A stretch of 64,000 bases of DNA from Rattus norvegicus (taxonomy: Eukaryota; Chordata; Mammalia; Rodentia; Muridae). The notes below the pieces were generated by a model. It did no database searches. It saw only the letters and a program-made list of their open reading frames with translations, and was not told where the DNA came from. The stretch covers positions 3,228,321-3,292,320 of the forward strand of contig NC_086040.1 of the NCBI RefSeq assembly GCF_036323735.1, given 5' to 3'. How positions within the stretch are numbered: position 1 is the stretch's first letter; each line of letters opens with the position of its first letter. The position numbers and the translations under genes are program-made. Below, piece by piece: positions 46,029 to 60,100 of this stretch.

Positions 46029-48721
46029 AAACATGAGATTCTGCAAAGAGTTTAGGCTTGGCATTCTGATATAGATTCCTGGATCTCAGGAGAAAGTAGA
46101 TATTAAGATCCCAAATCTAGATTTATCCTTAAATTACAAAAGATGTCCTTCATATGTGTAAACATACACAGAAAATATTGCTCACACACTCATCCCTATA
46201 CAAACATGTATATTAAAATGAGTCCTATATCGAAATTTTCTATTTAATATTAGCTAACTTATAAGGGAATCCCATTTGATTTGTCTCTTCTGATCTATTA
46301 ACATAGAATGAAACTAATTTTAAGTTTTCTTAAGTAATTTTAAGACTTTTATTCTATTTTGGGGACAAATAAAGTGAAATTATTCTTATTTTTAATAATA
46401 AAACTATTACCTCCAGGTAGAATGTCACACACACTTCCTTTTTGCAGAGACAGCTGGTGGGTATAAAGAGCTCTTCCAGGCTCCCACTTCCTTTTCTGAC
46501 ACCGTTTTTCTTTTCTTTTCATTTTATAAATATGCAGATTTTGTATTCAAACTTTCATATTTGAAAACTGTACAGAAAAAAACATATGTAGGATGTAATT
46601 TTTGAGTCAGCATATTGGCCCAAGAATAGCATTCATTTTGGTTTTTATTGGATGCTTTTTTTACAAAGAAGTTCTTTGACTTTAATGTCAGTGTATTTTA
46701 CATAATAGGTGCCAGGGGAAGAAATGTTACACAATAGATATTCTGTCTCAATGAATAACAAAAAAATGATTAAGTTCCTTAAAAGCTGCAAGTATATCAA
46801 CTATAGGGACATGACTGACATCTTTTTTGGTAGCATTGTAAAAACTGACATGTGACTGTCAATTGGATATTGTTTTGGTTAAATTACTACATTTATTTTA
46901 ATTTTTATTGATAATTTTTTTCTCTGTTTTGTGAATCAAACTAGGACTTTAAGATTCCTGGGCATGTATGCTTCCCCAAGTCTACATATTTAACTGTATA
47001 CTTCATGTCCTGTTTAGTGCCAATTCCTGTTTACCACCTCACATAAACTATTCCTCAATACCCTTCCAATTACCCTGAGCAAGTGGTGCAACCTTAGGTA
47101 GCCGCTTACCCAGCACAATAAGTCTCTTCAAGGTAACTGACATCCCATTTTGTGGCAGAAATAGAAGTCAACCTACCTATAAATAAAGCTCCAATGTTCA
47201 GGGAACAGCATGAAAACCAAGCTACACATCTCGTACATACATTCAGGAAGGCCTTTGCCTCACATGTATATGCCCTTTGGTTGGTCACTCAATCTCTTAA
47301 AGCCTGAGATGTCCAAGATAAGTCACTCTGTTAGTGTTTTTATTAAGTTTCTATCCCATTGGAGGCTACAATCTATCTTCTTTGTTTGTTTGTTTGTTTG
47401 TTTTTTTCATAATAGTCCTAACAGTCCAAATGCTGTTTTACTGTTGGTATCTGCATCTCTCAGGCAGTGCCAATCCTCTTAGAGGACAGTAATGCTAGAC
47501 TCCTATCTGTAAACATCAGAGATTATGTTTAATATTGCTCATTCATATGATGAGTCTCAATTTTGACCAGTTATTTGTTGGCCATTTCAAGTATTTTGGA
47601 ATCCAATAAAAGGTTAGAACTATCAAAATCCTATAACATTCACACTAGCATTCTCCTTTTTATTACTGTGCCCCTAAAAAGAATGGATATTTAGTAAATA
47701 TCCGGGCATTTACTGTCACTGCTGATTTGCCTTATCAAGATTGCTATGACTTTTCAGGACCATGTACAATTATGTTTGTATACACAGTCTAATTGCTGAA
47801 AAATAAGAGCAAAGACTGGTCATTGTACAGGATGTTGATGGCTATTGCTTAAGTGATCCCAGAAGAGAGGGCACAAGCTTATAATAAATACAAGCAAACT
47901 TTTCTGTGAGGCCCAAAGAGTAGATTAAGCTGGTTACGATAGACTTGAAATTAGCTGGTATCATCATTTTAGGAGAAGGTAACTGAAGAATCCTGTACTT
48001 CTTGTTTACTTCCAAGCAGGGCACAGTTTGAGAATGTGAGACCAGTGGATATTCTGGTCTGCTGGAATGTAGAGAGAAACCTATCTCAGTGATAAGTAAT
48101 TCTTTAAACACTGGGAATTTGTGACCAGATGCTATGGTAGAATTTCTTTATAATTAAGCTGGGGTGGTAATTTACTCTTCAGATTTATTTGAGCTCATTC
48201 TGATTTTTAGAATTAAAAATGTATTCTAGTATGAGTGCATTCTGATCATGGCATTTGAATTTCTAGAAATGGATTAAATGCATTAAAGATGTATATTCAT
48301 CCTTTTACAATCCATCCTTATTTGCAACATAGGTATAGATATTAAATACTTGTAAAAGGAGGAGTCTCATGAATTGGTGAAGATTGCAGTTTCACCAATT
48401 GTACTGAATGTTTTAAGGTCTTTGAAGCCCCAGTGGCCACCGGTGTGCTTTCCTACACATAGGTCCTAAATTGTAGAACATGCCCATTTTTCCCTGTTAT
48501 TTTACTTGGATTCTGAACAATGATTAAGGTTCTTTTATTGGTGCATCAACTTCTATTATTTTGAGGCACCTCTAAAAAAATGAAATTTTCCATGTGTTAA
48601 GATATAAAATTTAAACATCACATTGGCACTAAAAAATATATGTTGGAATTGTGTTGTAGTTAAGTATAAGCATAAAACTATTTAGATGAAAATATTATGG
48701 TTCAATACAAGTTAACTACTA
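46029..48721. other. Gene-free stretch with (TTTG)n
   Basis: No gene or RNA is supported. A (TTTG)n tract lies at 47379-47407. The short frames at 47210-47482 and 47842-48111 have no family resemblance. Confidence 0.5.
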
Positions 48722-49085
48722 AGTCCAGAGCCTCAGGTGACAGGAGAAGATAGTAAGGATGTGGAGGAAGAACAACACTGCACCATTTCTGGTGTTTTGC
48801 AAGCTTGTGTTACCACTGTGTAGCTGATTGAGTGTTCAAAGTCACAGGAAGATCAATAATATAAACAAGTCAAATGTCCCAGAGTACCCAGAGCCTAAAT
48901 TAACAGCCAGAATTGCACATGGATGGAAACATGGCTCAGACACATATGTAGCTTAGGATGGGCTTCTCAGTCATCAGTGAGAGACCCTTGAAACTGTGGT
49001 GGTTCAAGTCACCCTACAAAGGAATGCCACAGATTAGAGATGGAGGGACTTGGTGAGTGGATTAGAGAATTCAGACAGAAGCAAG
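48722..49085 (+). mobile_element. L1 ORF2 end and 3' UTR fragments
   Basis: 48722-48835 follows the L1 ORF2 segment caggtgacaggagaagatag, then ggatgtggaggaagaacaac and ttttgcaagcttgtgttacc. 48900-49085 follows an Lx-type 3' UTR (tggatggaaacatggctcag, then cagtcatcagtgagagaccc). They are old and discontinuous. Confidence 0.7.
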
Positions 49086-49260
49086 GGGAATGTAGAAGTG
49101 ATAGGGTGATTACAGAAGTTAAATTTACAAAGAGTATACCATGTGAAATGCACGTACATATAATATCCGGTAAATATATGAACAAACATGTAGGTAAACA
49201 AATAAATAACAAAAAAATAGATAAATAAGGGACAGCGCAGGGTCATAACTTGGGATGTAA

Positions 49261-49264
49261 ATAA

Positions 49265-49307
<43 letters not shown>

Positions 49308-49310
49308 ATA
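49261..49310. repeat. (AAAT)n microsatellite
   Basis: About twelve aaat units. The nearby low-complexity frames are artefacts. Confidence 0.98.
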
Positions 49311-50154
49311 TTTTTAAAGAGAAAAAGAGGAAACATAAAAATATCTACACTATTGTAAAACAATTGATTCTGAGATCTAGATGACGGACATTGATGGCAT
49401 TTTTCCTTGTTTGCTTGGATTCATTAAATTCTAAGAATACAATGTCTTTTGTCTGGTTGCAAATGTAATTTGCTCAGATTGTACATAAGGTGTATATGAC
49501 TTTTATCAGAAAAGACATAGATGGTGAAACTAACCTTCATGAACTGTGAAAGATAATTTCACTTTGAATATTATTGCAAGCAAGGTTGCTGTAAGTTGTT
49601 AATTGTCCTTAGCACTTTAAAATAAAATTGTTGTTTACATGAATTAAGCAAATAAGATCGTACTATTCAGCAGGTAATTCAAAGGTGAGCAAAACTGTGA
49701 TAGGCAGTGCTGGCCAATCATATTTTAATTTGAATTATGTTTAAATACTTATACTAACTATAATTCACTCTTAAATGTTTTTGAAAAGAGACCTTGGTAA
49801 ATAAAGGTTAACAGTGTTACATTAGAACAAATGTCTCCATTTGATTTTCTGATGCATGTTACAGCATGTATTCTACATAAGTACTTTACACTAAATGCAG
49901 GTACTTAAATCATGAGAGAAGTTATGAATATTTCATGCTTTTTTTCAAAATCTTAGTGTTTTTCTGAGAGATTGATACTTGCTCAATCACTATGTATTGA
50001 AGAATATTTGACACTTTCTCTTCTTTTAATTTCAATGTACCTAGTTTTAGGGAGAGGTCTATTATACATTTCAACTAGCTAAAATGGGTTGATATCTTTT
50101 CTTCTAATTAATGACCTCAATTTGAACCAGAAGCATTTAATGAAAATGCTATCT
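49311..50154. other. Gene-free stretch, nothing recognised
   Basis: AT-rich sequence with no supported feature. Confidence 0.5.
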
Positions 50155-50432
50155 TTTTTTTAATTGGATAGTTTTATCCCTTTGTAAAAATCAAGTGATC
50201 ATTGGTGTGTGGAGTCATTTCTGGGTCTTTAATGTTATTCTATTGATCTAGATGCCTGTCTTTGACCAAAACCATTCAATTGTTTTTATAACAACTATTT
50301 TTTTAATATATCTTGAGGTCAAGGAAGCTAGTCCCCCTGAAGTTCCTTTTTTGTTGAGAATAGTTTTCACTTTCCTAAAATTTTGTTTTTTTCAAATGAA
50401 TCTGAACCTTGTCCTCCTAATTCTATGAAGAG

Positions 50433-50433
<1 letters not shown>
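50155..50433 (-). mobile_element. LINE-1 ORF2 fragment (C-terminal half)
   Basis: The plus strand follows reverse L1 ORF2: tttctgggtctttaatgtta, then ctattgatctagatgcctgt, then ctgaagttccttttttgttg and agaatagtttt. It ends at the (TA)n tract. Confidence 0.85.
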
Positions 50434-50474
<41 letters not shown>

Positions 50475-50545
50475 TTATATTATATTATATATAAATATAA
50501 ATATTATATAATATATATAATTATATATAATATTATATATATAAT
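50434..50545. repeat. AT-only microsatellite, irregular
   Basis: A TA run followed by irregular tat/aat mixtures, 112 bases of only A and T. It sits between two L1 pieces of opposite orientation. Confidence 0.95.
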
Positions 50546-50662
50546 TTTCACAGCATCTCATAGTACATTCTCATAAAACTGAAAATATAATTGGTCACTA
50601 AAAGAGGCCTCAGTAGATACAAGGTGATTGAAATAACCGCATGCATTCTATTAGATCCATAG
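50546..50662 (+). mobile_element. LINE-1 ORF2 endonuclease fragment
   Basis: The plus strand has catctcatagtacattctca, then aaatataattggtcactaaa, then gaggcctcagtagatacaag and ccgcatgcattctattagat, following the L1 endonuclease coding region. It is opposite in direction to the fragment on the other side of the AT tract. Confidence 0.85.
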
Positions 50663-52799
50663 AAAATTTAACACATGGTGCAAGAGGCCCCTGAACAATA
50701 CTAGTGAAGTTTTAATACAGAACATTTCTTCCTCAAACTTTTCCACATACTCACAATGGACACAAAATTGCAAAGAGCCAGGGGAATCAAGGGTATGATG
50801 AAGCAGATTTGAAGAGTCAATGCTTATCACCACAGAAAGGAATTAAGAAGACCATATAAGTAGTTTTTCTCATATCTTGCTAGAAAGAAGAGTCTTCTCC
50901 GTTGAAATCATAATCAAATGCAGTCAGCTCTTGTGCTCAGGAATCACAGACCATACGACATACCTGCCCTCCACAAGAAAAATCATCATGGCTGTGGCAT
51001 TATCTTTATTTTAACACTTAAATTTCTTTTATATTTTTAATGTGTGTCAGTGTTTTGACTAATATGTGTATTTCAGTGCCCACATATATATATATGCAAT
51101 GCTAACAGACTACAGAAGAGAGTTTCTGGTATACTTAAATGGAAGTCACCAATGGTTTTAAAACAAGCAGTGCTGAAAACCCACCTTCAGTACTTTTAAA
51201 GTGCAGCCTATCTCCTTATTGTGTGATATATCTTTATTTCCTATGGCATGCAGTTGATATCTGAATGAACATGATCTTATTGAATATTGGAGACATTAGC
51301 CATCATGAGCCTTGGCAATGGAATAGATTCTGGGGTCTGAAAGAACAGGAAAATTGCAGGCTGTGATTAAGATATCTAAGAAATGAAAGAAAGGGGTTCA
51401 GTTATGCATAGAAAAATTACTAACTCTAGTTACCACCAATTCTACCTTTATACCACTACACAAACTGTGAGAACTAACAAGCACCTGACTAGTTTTGACA
51501 TTATCGACAGATACAAGACAAAACAAGCTTCATGAAAACAAGCATTTAATTCTTCATGAAATTATTTTAGATATAAACATTTGGTATAAAAATGCATTCA
51601 GATGTCAGAGATGGACTTCAGTGATATTAGGAAACATATGGTAGAAAACTCACATCAAAAGAACTCAAGCAAATTTATAAATAATGGACAACATCTGAAA
51701 TTTAGAAAGAATGGCAGGGCTGCATCTATGTCAATGGTGCGATCCCTGCGGCTGCAAAACTGTCTCATTCAGAACGACCAAATTGAGGACTGCCTATGAC
51801 ATAAGCATTACTGCAGGAGAACCAAACTGAGGACTGCCTGCGAAAACAAGGATTTCTTTTAGATATAATGTAAATTAATCAGGATAGGATGTTTTGAATA
51901 GATAGTTTCTTGAAATCAATATGGACCTGGTAAAAAGTATTAAAGGATTTTGGAGTAATGTTCACATTAGCTTGCTACATAATTTCTAACACGATCTTGG
52001 AGTTTGAGTCATTGTCTGTGAACTAACTTGCCACCCATACAGCAAGGTCAGCAAGAGTCAGGAGAAGATCTGTTCAGTGTGAAGATAAAACTGAAGTAGC
52101 TGTTAAGAAAGATGCTAAAAATTTTCACCATGCAACTACAAATAATGGGCCAAGGTCAATTATTCTCATGTGACTCAAATAGCCTGCATGCACAGGTTGA
52201 CTAAGAATATTAGCAAACATATGAGTAAAAAACACTGCTAAATAGATAACACCAGGACAAAACAGAAACACTAACCAACAATCATGCTAGTGTCCATAAG
52301 AGGAAGAAAAATATTCAGATCGAAAGCTTACAAAGCATTACTATTTTTGCTCTTTTCATTTTTTTACACTTTACATTTTTTTACAATTTGTGTTCTGCAA
52401 ATACACCATCCAAGGTTCTTTGAAAAACTATATGATTTTTATGTTTATTTTCTTATATCATTTCAGATTTCAGATATCTGAAGCTGCCACAGTGAGCAAG
52501 AATTCTTTATACACAAGTATTTGGACCTTATCACAGGGTCTTAAATGTATATAAATAACAGGTATAACTGGGCATGTTCTGATGTCTCATTTGATGTATG
52601 AAGGTAGATACAGTCAGATCACTAGGCCTGAAAAGATATCACAGGAATTATACAAAAATTAAAAATTGTAAATACATGAATGCAAGCTCTCTCTGTTAGA
52701 AATATTTATGTGGGGAACTCCTAACCATGATATGTTGGTGGATGAGGAGCTAGGAAGAAAGTAATAAATATCATTCAAATATCTAATCACTTTTAGAAA
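50663..52799. other. Gene-free stretch with a small 43-bp repeat
   Basis: aaccaaactgaggactgcct at 51820 repeats gaccaaattgaggactgcct at 51777, with a period of about 43 bp. No gene is supported. The frame at 51602-51799 ends within this small repeat and has no known family. Confidence 0.45.
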
Positions 52800-54743
52800 A
52801 TTCTACTGTCTGGTTCCGACTTCAGTGATGCTATCATAAATTGTTACCCGCAAGAATCATAAATGCGCACAACTAAATCTGTAGGCAAAATTCCATGTGC
52901 ATTTGAGTGAGAGGCCAATTCCACCCGAGGTTCAGGCTCCCATGTTTTTGTTCAAAGTACATCTGATAATTACTAAGTACAAAGTAATCTGATCCATATT
53001 TCTTTGAACATTTTATCAGACCATTACTGCCACTTATTTTAACACTGCAGACTCTGCATGGTCAAACTAAGAGCATTGCTGTGCTCTGTATCATGATCTC
53101 CAGCCTCACATTATTTGGCAAATGCACTTTAGTATTCAGAGAAAAGAAAATGTCACTTTTTTCAAAGTATATAAATAGCAGGTGTGGGTATAATTTCAAT
53201 ATATTCACAAGTGAGCTCAGTAACTCAGTCTTAAATACAGTTTTAAAATTAAATATGCTAGCTCGATTTTTTGCTTGTTTCTCGAGTGACTGTGTTATTC
53301 AATCACCGAGATTTACCTATCAAACTCTTATCTTGTACTTGGCCTTCACACCAAAGGTTGCCAAAACTTGATCTGTCCTGGTTCCTTGTTGTCAGTGATT
53401 TCATAGTATGTAGCAGCTCTATTCCTAGGCAGTGACCACTCTCTGTTCTTATGCCTCCAAAATGAGTTTACAAATAAATGAATTATGGTATATGGCACTG
53501 AAAAGCTACAGAATTCTTAGTAAGGCAGAAAGACAGTGAGAATACATGGGTTATTTTGAACAAAGATTTCAAGGGTATCCTTCCCTAAAGTTGTGAGATT
53601 TGTGTGGTAAGCAGAAGAAATGAAGTATAAAAGCTATGTCTGTTGAGGAACTTAGTCTTCAAGTCCTTACCTCTTTCTGTTTCCAAACAACACATTTTTT
53701 CTCATCCATTTCTAAAATATACTTATATTTTGTCAAAAATTTCAAATCTTACAAATTAATTATAGGTTTCTGCACATTTACAAATATTTTACACATAGTC
53801 TAATGCTTTTTTAAGGTAACTTTTTCTTTAGCCATTACATCTTTCTCTGGTTGCCGTATTAAAAGAAAAAAAAGGTATGCAACAGGTTTCTAATTATTTA
53901 AACATTGTTCAAGATGCCAAAATCCTTCAGTTACATTTTCTATAGTAAATGAGTTCATTGTAGTAATAATAAAAATGCAGACATGAGCAAGTTATATTTG
54001 GAGAGCATCCCCACATCAAGTGATTCAGATAGATAGATAGATGTTAAGTGCCAATCAGTCAATTGGACTTATAGAATAATAGGAGGAAGTATTGTGCTCT
54101 GGAAGAGGAACTAATAGGTAAAACAATAGATACAAGTAACCTGGAAACTTGTGTCTCTTTATCTGAACCACCATCCAAAAACATGCTGGACCTAGGCTTC
54201 TACACACTTAGAAAATGCAATCATTGTAGAGACAACACAAAATTGCCTTGCCTCTATGTGGGATATGTTTAAAAAATAAAACACAACTCAATTGTCTTGT
54301 CTGGCTTCAATGTGAGAGTAAAGGCCTTGCCTAGCAGAGCCATGAAATATTAGCATGAGGTGATAATCAGGTCAGGTATATGACCAGTCAGAGAAGAAGA
54401 TGGAAAAGTACTAGAAGAAGGATTATGGAAAGGAGTGACTTGGTAGAAGACAGTAAGCAAGATAAGGAATGCATTAAAAAATAAATTTAAAGAAAATAAG
54501 GTTAGTGCTATAGCATAAATATAATACTTGCACAGAATGCTGAAAGACTTAGAATTGATTCACAACACCCAGAAGAAAATCAAAATAAAAAATATTCAAA
54601 AGTAAATAAATATAGTAAATTCACCCAAAGTAAACTCAAAACATATACAGAGTTATAGAAAGATTTCCCAACATACCACAATGTTGGATATGTTAGTCAT
54701 GTCCATAGAGCCTGTCTAGTAAAAATGTAAAATGCAACTGAAT

Positions 54744-54754
54744 TTGTGTGTGTG

Positions 54755-54801
<47 letters not shown>

Positions 54802-54858
54802 AAGAGAGACAGACTGAGACAGAGACAGAGAGAGACAGAGAGAACAAGAGAGAGAGAT
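54744..54858. repeat. (GT)n followed by (GAGACA)n purine tract
   Basis: GT repeats to 54789, then a purine-rich gagaga/gacaga tract to 54858. It lies in the about 0.95 kb of copy B that has no counterpart in copy A. Confidence 0.97.
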
Positions 54859-56369
54859 GGAAAAAGAAAAAGTAATTCATAAAATCCTGTTTATCCTCTA
54901 ACCAAGTAATGGAATGTTATGGCCTTGATCTCAAGCAATCTGCCTGTGAAATGGAGGGATTAAATATGAGCCACCATGCACATACCTATTTGGTAAAGGA
55001 AAGGCTATATAACCAAGGGGTGAAATGTAAATTAGTAAAGATTAGAAAACTTTCTCATTATTTTACAAGTAAATTGAGGTAGGGAAAAATGAACTAAAAT
55101 TATAGTTATTTAATTAATAAAACAAATTTAACTTTTAGTAGCATTGTTTAGATACCAAACTATGTTCTTTACTAATAAAAGACTATAATTGTGGAGTAGC
55201 AAATAAAAAAAAAAGAACACAAATCAAAACTTTGATCTTCCCTCCACCAGTAGAATGCTGGAGGATCAGAGACTGTTTATTACCTCTGTCTGATTTATAA
55301 TCATAGATCTTGCAGTCATTTCAAATCCTGCCCCTAACAGGGTAAAACCCTGAACTTCTCAGTGGCTACCAACTTATGGAAATGTTAGTCAAAAGAGATA
55401 TAAATCTTGTGTCACCTGGAGCTTCTCTCTTCCTGAGGTCCCATTATTGGGACTCCATTTTAGATCCACTGTATGGGAACCTGTTGTATAAACACATAGT
55501 TACTACCTTCATTTGTTAAGTATATCTTTATCTGTGTGTCTGCGCTACAATTGACAGCCTTCTTGCCCAAATTATTATTGACAGTTATTCTCCAAATCAT
55601 CCTTAGTCATCCCTAAATTGACCTTAATCATACTCATTATTCTTTCACAAAGCAACTTAATTCCATCATCTTTCTGTATATTCAGCATATGAAAAATTTT
55701 AAGGACACACATTTTAAGTTTCACAGGGAACTGTGGTTTATCTGCCATAAATTAGTAAGGAGGTATCACAGAAAATAATCAGATATTGAGGAACAATTGA
55801 GATCTGTCAGTAAATTATGGAAAATGGTCAATAATCATGATCTCTTTGCATGTTCAATAAAAACCTAGAGAGGGATAAAAAACAATTAAATCCAATGTCC
55901 TTAATAATAGGTAAAGAATGTATCATAGGATGATAACATAACAAAGTATTCATTAAGTAAAATACTTAAAATTAATTTAAAAGCAAACACCCAGGAAGTG
56001 ATACAATACTCATGGTAATGAAACAATACACTTAAGAGGGGTAAATAAAACTTGTGTTGCAAAGTTACAAATGTATTAAATTTTCATGGTATTTTAAATA
56101 TAACTACAAAATCATGAAATATTTTATCATACTATGAAACTTCCTATTAAAGATCACCCAAAATAGTTTTAAAATAAGATAACTCTGGCAAGTAAATAGA
56201 AGGAACCAACAGTATGATTGTAACAGTCAAATGACTTTAGACTTAACGTGGAAAGTGACTCTTTGACTTGGTAGCAAAGTGCATATTCAAGTCCAATGAA
56301 AACCAAAAATATTGCTAGACTTGGGATTATATGAAAATGTATAACTTAACTTAGTTCATGAGTTAACAA

Positions 56370-59300
56370 TCTTAACATAAATGTGAGAATTCTGGGCCGA
56401 TTTCTAAAATAACCATGTTAAACTATTGAAGTATGATATTTATAAAAGAAAAAAAAGGAAAATAGCTGAGTAAGAGGAGGAAGAGGCATGACAGAGGAGT
56501 TCTACAAACCTATCAGTGTGCACAAATAGACGCAATGATGGTTACACCTAATATGAGGAGATTTTCGTGTTTTGGTTGCTATTTTTGTTGTTGTTACTGT
56601 TTGTTTGCCTTTTTTTAAAAAATACAAAAGTAGTTTTATTATTATTTTTCTGAAAGAGTACAAGTATCTTATTACCATTTATTATACAACAAAGATTATA
56701 AATTTAAGTATATAACCATAAGTTGGAACAAAGAGATCAATTGATATTGCTGTAGAAATCTATGGCTTACATGATTTTTTCACCTAATTGAGATGTGCAT
56801 ACAAGGAAAAGGTCAATAAAACACTGTGAGTCATCTTGCCACATTCTTGAACTTCTGGAAAAACTTCTCTAATCCCAGTGCAGATATAGAGAGAAGCTGT
56901 GTGGGTAAGAAAGTTACATGAAAAATGTAACTTCTAGGGTTTCATGACATTCATTTTATGAAGTGTCTAGCTTCAGTAAGAGAAGTAAAAAGTTTAATAA
57001 AATGTAATCCTTTCAATATTATATTATTGAAAAGATATGCACTCCAAGAAGAGATAATTTACCCGTGGGGAAAACTGGAAAAAGAAATAAAGTATTGACC
57101 GAATTCCGGAATGTCTTAGAATATTTGTATTCATAATAGCATATGCATTTTAGCATAGTTCCTTTTGAACCTTTCCACTTAACACCCACAGTGCAAACTA
57201 AGATTATGTTCATGTAAATTTGGATGATCCTTTTATTTACATTATTTAGCTTTTCTTGGAGCATCGCTTTGTAGAACAAAATGCAATTCGGTACTCTGAC
57301 TTGTATGTAAAATGCATGCCATTGTCCCTGTGGTGTTAATATGTCCCTACACATATATACCTATATCTTCCTACATAGTTGTCACCATGACTGTGTCAAT
57401 GGAGAAGATACTGTTTCCTACATGTAGGACCCACAACGTGATTTCAGCCAAATACAATGATACCCTAAATTACTTGTTAATATGTGTTTCAGGAACATGT
57501 ATTCCAAATGTATAATTCGGAAATTCTAATGAAATTTCTCACCAAGATATAGTTTAAACCTAAGAAGCTCTCCCCAAAAAACTACCTCAGTTTAAGCTCA
57601 ACATTGAAATACTTGGAGAGGAGCAGGTATTCTTTTATTCCAAAGAAAAAGGCATCTTGACAGTAATATGACATATGCATTTTGATTTCACTGGGGACAA
57701 GACAGTATTGATAATACGTATCTTCCTTTATGCCTCTACTAAAAACTGAGGGGATAACTTCAAAACCTAAGTGTTCCAAAGCATCAAACTTACTGACACT
57801 GGGGAATGTAGAACAAATAATGACATACCTTATTCATAAGAAGACTCACACTATCAATTAATCTACAAAAGAAACAAAATGACTAGCAGTCCAACAAATG
57901 TGTAGCAGATATTCATCAGCTTCTCATGCAGGTAAACAAACTATAAGAGTACTTTTGTCTCCAAATTCTGTTCTTCTAACTGGGCTGATGTACTAATAGT
58001 ACTGTCTGTATTTCTTTTCAGGAATTTAATTTAGGGGAGTGTAATTTCACCCACACTAGATAAAGTTGGGTTTGAAAGTTCAACAAAATATTTAGTTTGG
58101 TGGAAATGGTGGACAATAGAAGTTTCGGAGAAATTCATGAATTCATGATTTGTTACACACCAAGTTATTGTTCCAGTGCCACTTGTGGCAAGGTTTATTT
58201 GAAAGGTAAGGTAAACAGGATTATACTAGGAGTCTTCGTTTTGAGTTTGGTTACTAAATTTTGAGAAACTAACTTGGTCTAATTGACCAAGTTTTCATTT
58301 TTCAGAAATACGAAAGGAAATAAAAAGAAGAAAGTATACATCCCACTTTCATCCAACATATTTTTACAAACTTAGAGGGATTCTCAGTTTTGTAAACCAT
58401 ATATTATTTCATTGTTTGAAGTCACAACATGCCATTAGTATCTGGCCTTGATCCATGGAATTGATTACATAAGTTTACTCTTCAAAATATTTACATACAG
58501 ATTGTAATTATAATATGATTGCAATATTTCACTTTGCAATATCCAAAGCATTTCATTGATTCATGCTTGTGTCCCTCCAGTTTAATAAATGTTTTTTTTT
58601 TATTATGGCATTTTATACATCAACAGGGAAAGGTCATACATAAGTATTCTAAAATATACAAGATTATATCTGAGTAATTCAAATCTCCTCAACAGTCTAG
58701 AACAAAATACAGATTTATCAAGTAGGAGTAACCCTTTGCAAAAAGATGAAAACAATTAATTTTCTAATATTGTTATTTTGGAAGGGTTTGAGGCAAGATG
58801 TAGCCTCGACTGTCCTGCAAGTGAAGTTTTAGAGTAGAATGACTGGAAATTCTTAGATATGTAATTAATGCAGTCTCACTAATTCTAGGGATAAAAGTTT
58901 GTGATACCAATATCATACATAGTATCATTTTTTTATATTATTCAATAGCAAAAGCCTCTTCCATTTTATTCTAATACCAATTTATTATTTAACTAAATCT
59001 TCAGAGAATTTTTCTCATTAATATATACTACCTCTTCTTACATGTTTGTATAAGAATACTACACTAACTGTAGAACTACATACTTCTCAGGTATCTGTGG
59101 TTTCTTGGTTTCATTCATTTTCTACTGCATTTTTTCTACAGATCTTTTGCCTGGTTAATTACTATCCTTTATCATTCTTTATTCCCTCCAACTATCATTC
59201 ATTATTCTTGAGTTTTCTTTCAAGGCTCATTGTTAATTTTTTAATTATTAATTAGTTAATTGTTTCTCCTTGTGAAATAATGTTTCAAAAGAGAACACAA

Positions 59301-60100
59301 GCTATATTACAACTGGAATTTAATGTGAGTTCTCTAATATGGTATTCACATTAGGCATCTTTTATTAGTAGTATATATGTTGGAAAATGGAAAGAGAATT
59401 TGTCTTTCCATGGTAAAAAAGTGGCAGGAATAGTGACCAGTATTTTTAGCAGATACAATGTTTTTTAAAAGCAGGCAGAGCCTCACATTTTTAGGTTTAC
59501 TACTTTGTAACATTTCTTTTAAACTAACATTTTACAAATGTTACATTTGTTTTTAATGTGCTGATAACTCATTCTGCCTTGGTGTGATCTCTGGAGAACA
59601 TTTAGGATAAAAGATGAAAAAACCTTCAGTCCATGTTTTTTCAAGTTTAAGGCTCTCTCCTGAGTGAGATGCTAGAAGTTTGTGGATGCAACAATGCTTT
59701 GGATGCGGTGAATTATTATTCCAATATTTCAGGAACACAAGGATATGGAGAAATAGTATGCAGTGTGTTTGTGGACTATAAAAACACAAAACCTCAAAAT
59801 ATGAAGAATTGATGACAGAGTGTGCAATATACACAATAGTTATAGAACAACACATTTAATACTAGATCTCTGAAGGGTAAATTAAAAAATAAATATTGTT
59901 GTGTACTGGTTTCTCAATAAAGACAAAGTTGTCAAATGAACACTCCGTACTTACTCAAATTGCACTTCATGGAATATTGAAGGCAATCTAGGTTGTATAT
60001 ACATCAAATATTGTGTAAATGAAGATACATCATGGGTTCACCTGGTTGTGTATAGCAGCCCAAAATTTACATGGGTTTTAAACATTGTTCCATGGTTCAC
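56370..60100. other. Copy-B-specific block of about 3.7 kb
   Basis: Homology to copy A stops after ttagttcatgagttaaca (56351-56368) and resumes near 60105, matching A at about 39930. The block is AT-rich and I recognise no L1 ORF, LTR pair or SINE in it. The minus strand of about 58000-56610 contains several separate 65-111 codon frames (57582-57779, 57019-57354) and A-rich ends, but no family is recognised. It is either an insertion in B or a deletion in A. Confidence 0.65.
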
